Positions 6,895-10,492 of a DNA stretch of 10,492 nucleotides are shown in pieces. The translations under genes were made by a program, and so were the position numbers. The stretch covers positions 1-10,492 of the forward strand of contig JAQXJQ010000013.1 in assembly GCA_029009035.1 (NCBI GenBank), read 5' to 3'. The stretch's first letter is position 1; every line of letters starts with the position of its first letter. This DNA comes from Oscillospiraceae bacterium. GTDB lineage: Bacteria > Bacillota > Clostridia > Oscillospirales > Oscillospiraceae. The notes under the pieces are model-generated. The model was not told the DNA's origin, searched no databases, and saw only the letters and a program-made list of their open reading frames with translations.

Positions 6895-7762
6895 GCTTTG
6901 CCCCCGCAGATGCCATGCGCTGCGGGATGAGGACAGGGGAGAGGGATACTGCGGTATGCCGTCGCTCCCGGTGGTGGCCAGAGCCGCACCCCATATGTGG
7001 GAGGAGCCGTGCCTGTCCGGAACGGAGGGTGCGGGAACGGTGTTCTTTTCCGGGTGCACCCTCGGGTGCGTATTTTGTCAGAATGACGCCATCAGCCACA
7101 AAAACTTTGGCAAAGGGCTGACGGAAGAGGAGCTGTACGGGGTATTTGAACGCCTGGCGGAGCGGGGGGTACACAATATTGAACTGGTGACCCCCACTCA
7201 GTTTACCCATGTGCTGGCAAAGGTGCTGGAACGGCCCATGCCCAAAGGACTGCCGGTGGTGTGGAACAGCGGAGGATATGAGCGGGTTGAAAGCCTGCGG
7301 GCGCTGGAGGGAAAGGTGGACATCTACCTGCCCGACCTCAAATACATGACGGCACAGGCGGCGCAGCGGTATTCCGGCGCGGAGGATTATCCCGAAGCGG
7401 CAAAAGCGGCCATCCTGGAGATGTACCGGCAGAGGGGGGCGCTGCGATTTGAGGATGGACTGCTGAAAAGCGGGGTGATGATCCGCCATCTGCTGATGCC
7501 CGGCGGGGTGAAAGAGGCCAAAGCGGTGATGGACTGGGTGGCGGAGAGCTTTCCCACTGGGGATGTGCTGTTCTGCCTGATGGCACAGTACACCCCTATG
7601 GGCGATCTGTCAGCCTGTCCCGAGATCGACCGGAGGGTGCGGCCTTCGGAGCTGAGGGCTGCGCGGAATTATATGGACGATCTGGGCCTGAAGGGCTATG
7701 TGCAGGAGCTGGAGTGCGTGGGAGAGCAGTTTATCCCCGCCTTCGATCTCACCGGGCTTTGA
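6884..7762 (+). CDS. radical SAM protein of the PflX/COG1313 type
   Basis: Predicted 292-residue radical S-adenosylmethionine enzyme. The cluster motif is C-x3-C-x2-C, as GCTLGCVFCQN (Cys58, Cys62, Cys65), preceded by the usual strand GTVFFS. A second cysteine set at the extreme N-terminus, CELCPRRC plus GYCG (Cys3, Cys6, Cys10, Cys23), is typical of the PflX-like branch and could bind another metal or cluster. Further features are VTPTQFTHV (about 105-113), a WNSGGYE strand and DIYLPDLKY. The whole protein resembles the uncharacterised PflX family (named after pyruvate formate-lyase activase but of unproven activity); no formate-lyase-like target is in view. The start at 6884 is inside the mutY end. 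Its SD is weak and distant (GAGAGG, 13 nt upstream), so translation may depend on coupling to mutY. The start is supported because the Cys motif begins at residue 3. Confidence 0.85.
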   Translation: MICELCPRRCHALRDEDRGEGYCGMPSLPVVARAAPHMWEEPCLSGTEGAGTVFFSGCTLGCVFCQNDAISHKNFGKGLTEEELYGVFERLAERGVHNIELVTPTQFTHVLAKVLERPMPKGLPVVWNSGGYERVESLRALEGKVDIYLPDLKYMTAQAAQRYSGAEDYPEAAKAAILEMYRQRGALRFEDGLLKSGVMIRHLLMPGGVKEAKAVMDWVAESFPTGDVLFCLMAQYTPMGDLSACPEIDRRVRPSELRAARNYMDDLGLKGYVQELECVGEQFIPAFDLTGL

Positions 7763-7775
7763 GAGGAGTGGGGAT

Positions 7776-8603
7776 ATGGCTGAAATCATTGAGGTACGGG
7801 ACATCAATGCCCCGGAACTGGATCTCTTTGCCCGGTTGACTCAGGCGCAGCTGCGAAACCGCCGGGAGGCGGAGAAAGGCATTTTCATTGCGGAGAGTCC
7901 CAAGGTGATCGGGCGGGCGCTGGACGCGGGATATGAGCCGCAGGCGCTGCTGATGGAACGCCGACAGCTGGATGGTCAGGGTGCGGAACTGGTGGAGCGC
8001 TGCGGGGATGTGCCGGTATACACGGCAGAGCGGGAAGTGTTGGCGGAACTGACCGGGTATGAGTTGACCCGGGGGGTGCTGTGCGCCATGGGGCGAAAAC
8101 CGCTGCCCACGGTGGAGGAGGTCTGCAGAAACGCCGGGAGAGTGGCGGTGCTTGAGAGCATTGTGGACTCCACCAACATCGGCGCGATCTTTCGCTCGGC
8201 GGCGGCCCTTGGCATCGACGGGGTGCTGGTGACCCCCTCCTGCAGCGATCCCCTCTACCGCAGGGCGGTTCGGGTGAGCATGGGCACGGTGTTCCAGGTG
8301 CCCTGGACCAGGATCGGAGAAAAGGCGGAGCAATGGCCCGGATGGGGACTGGAGAAGCTGCGCGAACTGGGCTTCAAAACCGCTGCCATGGCGCTGCGGG
8401 ACGACTCGGTTTCCATCGACGACCCCGCGTTGGCGCGGGAAGAAAAGCTGGCCATTGTTCTGGGAACGGAGGGAGACGGTCTGGCGGTGGAGACGATCGC
8501 CGCGTGCGACTACACCGTGCGCATCCCCATGGCCCATGATGTGGACTCCCTCAATGTGGCGGCGGCCAGCGCGGTGGCGTTCTGGGAGCTGCGCGCCCGG
8601 TGA
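7776..8603 (+). CDS. TrmH/SpoU-family RNA 2'-O-methyltransferase
   Basis: Predicted 275-residue SPOUT methyltransferase that would transfer a methyl group from SAM to a ribose 2'-hydroxyl in rRNA or tRNA. The N-terminal part (about 1-105) fits a SpoU substrate-binding domain. The three knotted-fold motifs are present: motif 1 DSTNIGAIFRSAAALG with Asn134 and Arg140, motif 2 IVLGTEGDGL (227-236), and motif 3 IPMAHDVDSLNVAAASAVAFWE (from 250). The exact target nucleotide cannot be told; the family includes TrmH, RlmB and others. The frame is open further upstream to about 7698. The ATG at 7776 is chosen because of a good SD (AGGAG, 7764-7768, 7 nt away) just after the radical SAM stop, with a 13-bp gap. 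It is the last gene of the mutY operon and ends 12 bp before a strong terminator. Confidence 0.9.
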   Translation: MAEIIEVRDINAPELDLFARLTQAQLRNRREAEKGIFIAESPKVIGRALDAGYEPQALLMERRQLDGQGAELVERCGDVPVYTAEREVLAELTGYELTRGVLCAMGRKPLPTVEEVCRNAGRVAVLESIVDSTNIGAIFRSAAALGIDGVLVTPSCSDPLYRRAVRVSMGTVFQVPWTRIGEKAEQWPGWGLEKLRELGFKTAAMALRDDSVSIDDPALAREEKLAIVLGTEGDGLAVETIAACDYTVRIPMAHDVDSLNVAAASAVAFWELRAR

Positions 8604-8615
8604 AGAGAAAATCAA

Positions 8616-8649
8616 AAACGGCAGTCACCGTTCCCGTTGACTGCCGTTT
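8616..8649. terminator. bidirectional intrinsic terminator between convergent genes
   Basis: A perfect 12-bp stem AAACGGCAGTCA (8616-8627) pairs with TGACTGCCGTTT (8638-8649) across a 10-nt loop. On the minus strand it is followed by TTGATTTTC, giving a good U-tract for the acetyltransferase gene, whose stop is 5 bp away. On the plus strand the tail is only TTTACACG after the stem, so termination of the methyltransferase operon relies on the strong stem and the stem-internal Ts. Confidence 0.9.
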
Positions 8650-8654
8650 ACACG

Positions 8655-9203
8655 TTAGTTGAGCTCCAAGCGCATATAAACAAGCTCCTGATAGCCCTTT
8701 GTTCGGGAATGGAACCCTTTGGGATTTCGCCCGTATTCCACAAATCCCGCTTTTTCATACATGGAGATGGCCCTTGCGTTATCCGCCACCACATCAAGCT
8801 CAAGCTGCGCGTATCCTGCGTTTCTCGCGCACCGGATGCAGGCGTCCATCAACGCCCGGCCAATCCCAAGACCCCAGTACTCCTTGAGCAGGCTGATGCC
8901 AAATTCCGCACGGTGCCTGACCTTGTATTTCGATCCCACCGCGTCGATCCCGGCGGTCCCCACCACCTTGCCGTCCACAAAGGCGACGATCTCCACCTCA
9001 TTGGGACTCTCTGCCTTTTGAGTCAGAAATTCCGCTTCCTTCTCCGGGCCAAAGCTGTTTTCGTCGGGATAGGAGAGAAGATAGTCGGTTTCACCGTGGG
9101 TCAGCTGAAAGTTTTCGTACACAGCGGCACCGTCTGAGCCAGCGCCGCTGCGCAGATGACATTCCATGCCGTTTTTCAGGATCACGGTTTTACTGTATTT
9201 CAT
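8655..9203 (-). CDS. GNAT-family N-acetyltransferase
   Basis: Predicted 182-residue acetyl-CoA-dependent acetyltransferase. The GNAT core begins around residue 70 (EIVAFVDGKVVGTAGIDAV), continues into the AEFGISLLKEYWGLGIGRALMDACI segment (99-123) whose GLGIG turn binds the acetyl-CoA pyrophosphate, and ends with LELDVVADNARAISMYEKAGFVEYGR (134-159), the usual N-x-x-A-x-x-x-Y-x-x-x-G-F pattern. A Trp replaces the common Arg/Gln before the turn, which is frequent in this family. The substrate is unknown; small molecule amines or a protein N-terminus are both possible. The ATG at 9203-9201 follows an SD-like GGGGTGG with 6 nt spacing and its own promoter. It is transcribed toward, and stopped by, the terminator shared with the mutY operon. 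Confidence 0.9.
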   Translation of the reverse strand: MKYSKTVILKNGMECHLRSGAGSDGAAVYENFQLTHGETDYLLSYPDENSFGPEKEAEFLTQKAESPNEVEIVAFVDGKVVGTAGIDAVGSKYKVRHRAEFGISLLKEYWGLGIGRALMDACIRCARNAGYAQLELDVVADNARAISMYEKAGFVEYGRNPKGFHSRTKGYQELVYMRLELN

Positions 9204-9427
9204 GCCGTGCCACCCCGCAAATTCGATTTGATGAATGTCATTTTAACACAATCGGCGGAGGGTTTCAAGCGATAGGAAAGAGAGTCCTGCTTAGATGAAA
9301 GGGTTGGTTTTAGGATCTTGAAAAATCGTTCGCCGAAATGGCGGAAAAGAATTTGCCGGGCAAAGCCTTTTGCGCGCATTTTATTCTGATATGAAACAGT
9401 GTACATCAAAAATGGGTGAGAACACGA
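9204..9427. other. AT-richer intergenic stretch between exporter and acetyltransferase genes
   Basis: This stretch of 224 bp is visibly poorer in GC than the left blocks. Its left part contains the acetyltransferase promoter. A weak 6-bp hairpin (9329-9334 with 9340-9345, loop GAAAT), followed on the minus strand by a run of five T after a few bases, might weakly terminate the exporter transcript. No other gene or strong structure is seen. Confidence 0.5.
9240..9268 (-). promoter_or_regulatory. sigma-A type promoter for the acetyltransferase gene
   Basis: Read on the minus strand, the -35 box TTGAAA (9268-9263) and the -10 box TAAAAT (9245-9240) are 17 bp apart. Each is one mismatch from consensus. 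Transcription would start near 9233, leaving a leader of about 30 nt that contains the GGGGTGG SD-like site. Confidence 0.78.
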
Positions 9428-10492
9428 TCATGCTGTGGCAGCGTTGACAATCGGTTCAAACTCAAACACCTTGTCAAACTGCGCCTTCCGTTCGGGGGAC
9501 AGGTGATGGCTGACAAGAATCAGGGTCAGATCCGGGTTTTCCAACAGACTTTTTTCTACGATATCCGCGTTTTTCTGATCCAGGGCGCTGGTCCCTTCAT
9601 CAACCAGCAAAACCGATCTGGAGTGGATCAAAGCCCTGGCAATCGCAACGCGCTGCTTCTGGCCGCCGGAGAGGTTGCTGCCGTTTTCGCCTACAGGGGT
9701 ATCCAGTCCCAGAGGCATGGCGGATAGGTCGCCGTCCAGGGCGCTGGAGGTCACCGCCCATTCGATACATTCGTCTGAATAGTGCCGGCCCAGCGTAATG
9801 TTATCCCGAATGGTGGTGTTGAATAGGAAAACATTCTGCTCGATATAGCTGATTTGACTTTGAAGCTGGTCAACGGTGAATGCTTTGGCATCGACGCCGT
9901 CAAAGCAGATTTTGCCACTGTAATCCGGAAGCCAGCCAAGGATCAGCTTCAGAATGGTCGACTTGCCGCAGCCGGAGGGGCCGGTAAGGGCGTACTTTCC
10001 GCCCTTTTCAAATCGGAAGGATCTGTTTTCCAATACAGGCTTGTCGCCGTAACGGAAGCTCAGATCGTCTACGGTGATGGCGGTTTTAATCGCGGGCAGC
10101 CTTGCGTCTGTCTTCTCCCGGACATCCACGGAATGGACAGAGATATGTTCAAAATATGGCTTTGCGGAGGCCATGGATATCCGTTTGCTCGCAATGGTGC
10201 TCATGCCGTTTGCAATTCCTGCTGTCAGGTTGCTTGCACTGACGATCGCTCCGATCAAAATCCTGCCGTTGACTGCCAGAACTACCGTACAGACCTGCTG
10301 AAGCATCTGAAGGCATACGCTGACAAATCCAACGCCGCAGGTGACATAGTTCTGTGCCGCTTCCATTTTACAGCCTGCCGCTTCCATTTCATCGCTGGCA
10401 GCACTGCCTTTTTGAATGAAACGATCCGCCCGACCAAAGGAACGCAGTACATCGAAGCCTGCCAGCAGGTCCTTCATTTGGCTGATCCCGGA
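9428..10492 (-). CDS. type I ABC exporter (fused permease-ATPase), 5' end cut by window
   Basis: The 3' part of a half-transporter with fused membrane and nucleotide-binding domains; the frame is open to the window edge, so the true start lies beyond 10492. Counting from the Met codon at 10477: the membrane domain end (residues 1-100, opening MKDLLAGFDVLRSFGR, with hydrophobic helices at about 44-65 and 70-90), A-loop Tyr143, Walker A GPSGCGKST (166-174), Q-loop Gln214, signature LSGGQKQR (269-276), Walker B VLLVDE with catalytic Glu294, D-loop SALD (297-300) and H-loop His324. All ATPase motifs are intact. The tail after the H-loop is short. Substrate is unknown; such exporters carry lipids, drugs or peptides and often work as heterodimers, so a partner gene may lie beyond the window. 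One counted 60-base line (9841-9900) is 48% GC against 73% in a flippase line (4501-4560). Confidence 0.93.
   Translation of the reverse strand, partial: SGISQMKDLLAGFDVLRSFGRADRFIQKGSAASDEMEAAGCKMEAAQNYVTCGVGFVSVCLQMLQQVCTVVLAVNGRILIGAIVSASNLTAGIANGMSTIASKRISMASAKPYFEHISVHSVDVREKTDARLPAIKTAITVDDLSFRYGDKPVLENRSFRFEKGGKYALTGPSGCGKSTILKLILGWLPDYSGKICFDGVDAKAFTVDQLQSQISYIEQNVFLFNTTIRDNITLGRHYSDECIEWAVTSSALDGDLSAMPLGLDTPVGENGSNLSGGQKQRVAIARALIHSRSVLLVDEGTSALDQKNADIVEKSLLENPDLTLILVSHHLSPERKAQFDKVFEFEPIVNAATA

Noticed and set aside
5614..7059. Long minus-strand open frame (481 codons) opposite mutY
   Set aside because: It lies antisense to mutY, whose catalytic residues are all in place. Long antisense frames are expected in GC-rich genes; the translation shows no domain and is rich in His, Pro, Arg and Gln.
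7749..8615. Minus-strand open frame (288 codons) opposite the methyltransferase gene
   Set aside because: The plus-strand frame carries all three SPOUT motifs, and the antisense translation is low in complexity and rich in His, Arg and Gln.
9200..9409. Minus-strand 69-codon frame whose stop overlaps the acetyltransferase start as ATGA
   Set aside because: It would start at TTG with no SD site, and the acetyltransferase promoter lies inside it. The translation shows no recognisable family.
1..10492. Search for CRISPR, IS ends, tRNA/rRNA, toxin-antitoxin or defence genes
   Set aside because: No repeated spaced units, transposase motifs, cloverleaf sequence or defence domains were seen on either strand by eye.

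Overview
The window looks like chromosomal DNA from a GC-rich, endospore-forming member of the Clostridia, perhaps of the Oscillospiraceae type. The basis is a WalK-YycH-YycI cell-wall signalling block, a SpoVB-like flippase, strong Shine-Dalgarno (SD) sites, sigma-A type promoters and GC-rich codon use. The taxon is an inference from gene content. Nine protein genes are supported, the first and last cut by the window edges. I see no rRNA, tRNA, CRISPR array, insertion sequence or obvious riboswitch.

Left block (1-3490, + strand): the 3' part of a WalK/VicK sensor kinase gene overlaps a YycH-like gene by 11 bp. A YycI-like gene follows after a short gap. A clear intrinsic terminator closes the block, so no walJ (yycJ) gene follows. 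The kinase would control wall metabolism, and the two single-pass membrane proteins are its likely modulators.

Second block (3529-5705, + strand): a SpoVB/MurJ-type multi-pass flippase shares an ATGA stop/start overlap with a class I glutamine amidotransferase-like hydrolase (peptidase C26 family). The two are probably translationally coupled. The pairing of a lipid-linked wall-precursor flippase with a gamma-glutamyl hydrolase-like enzyme is suggestive.

Third block (5790-8649, + strand): a good promoter (TTGAAA-17-TATGAT) drives mutY. A PflX-type radical SAM gene overlaps mutY by 11 bp, and a TrmH/SpoU-family RNA methyltransferase gene follows after 13 bp. The block ends at a strong hairpin that also serves the convergent gene.

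Right block (8655-10492, - strand): a GNAT acetyltransferase with its own promoter (TTGAAA-17-TAAAAT) lies downstream of a partial type I ABC exporter. The exporter is visibly less GC-rich than the rest and may be an accessory gene.

Most of the window is ordinary core genome. I found no convincing new defence or mobile system. The best leads are the flippase-amidotransferase pair and the mutY-radical SAM-methyltransferase operon.
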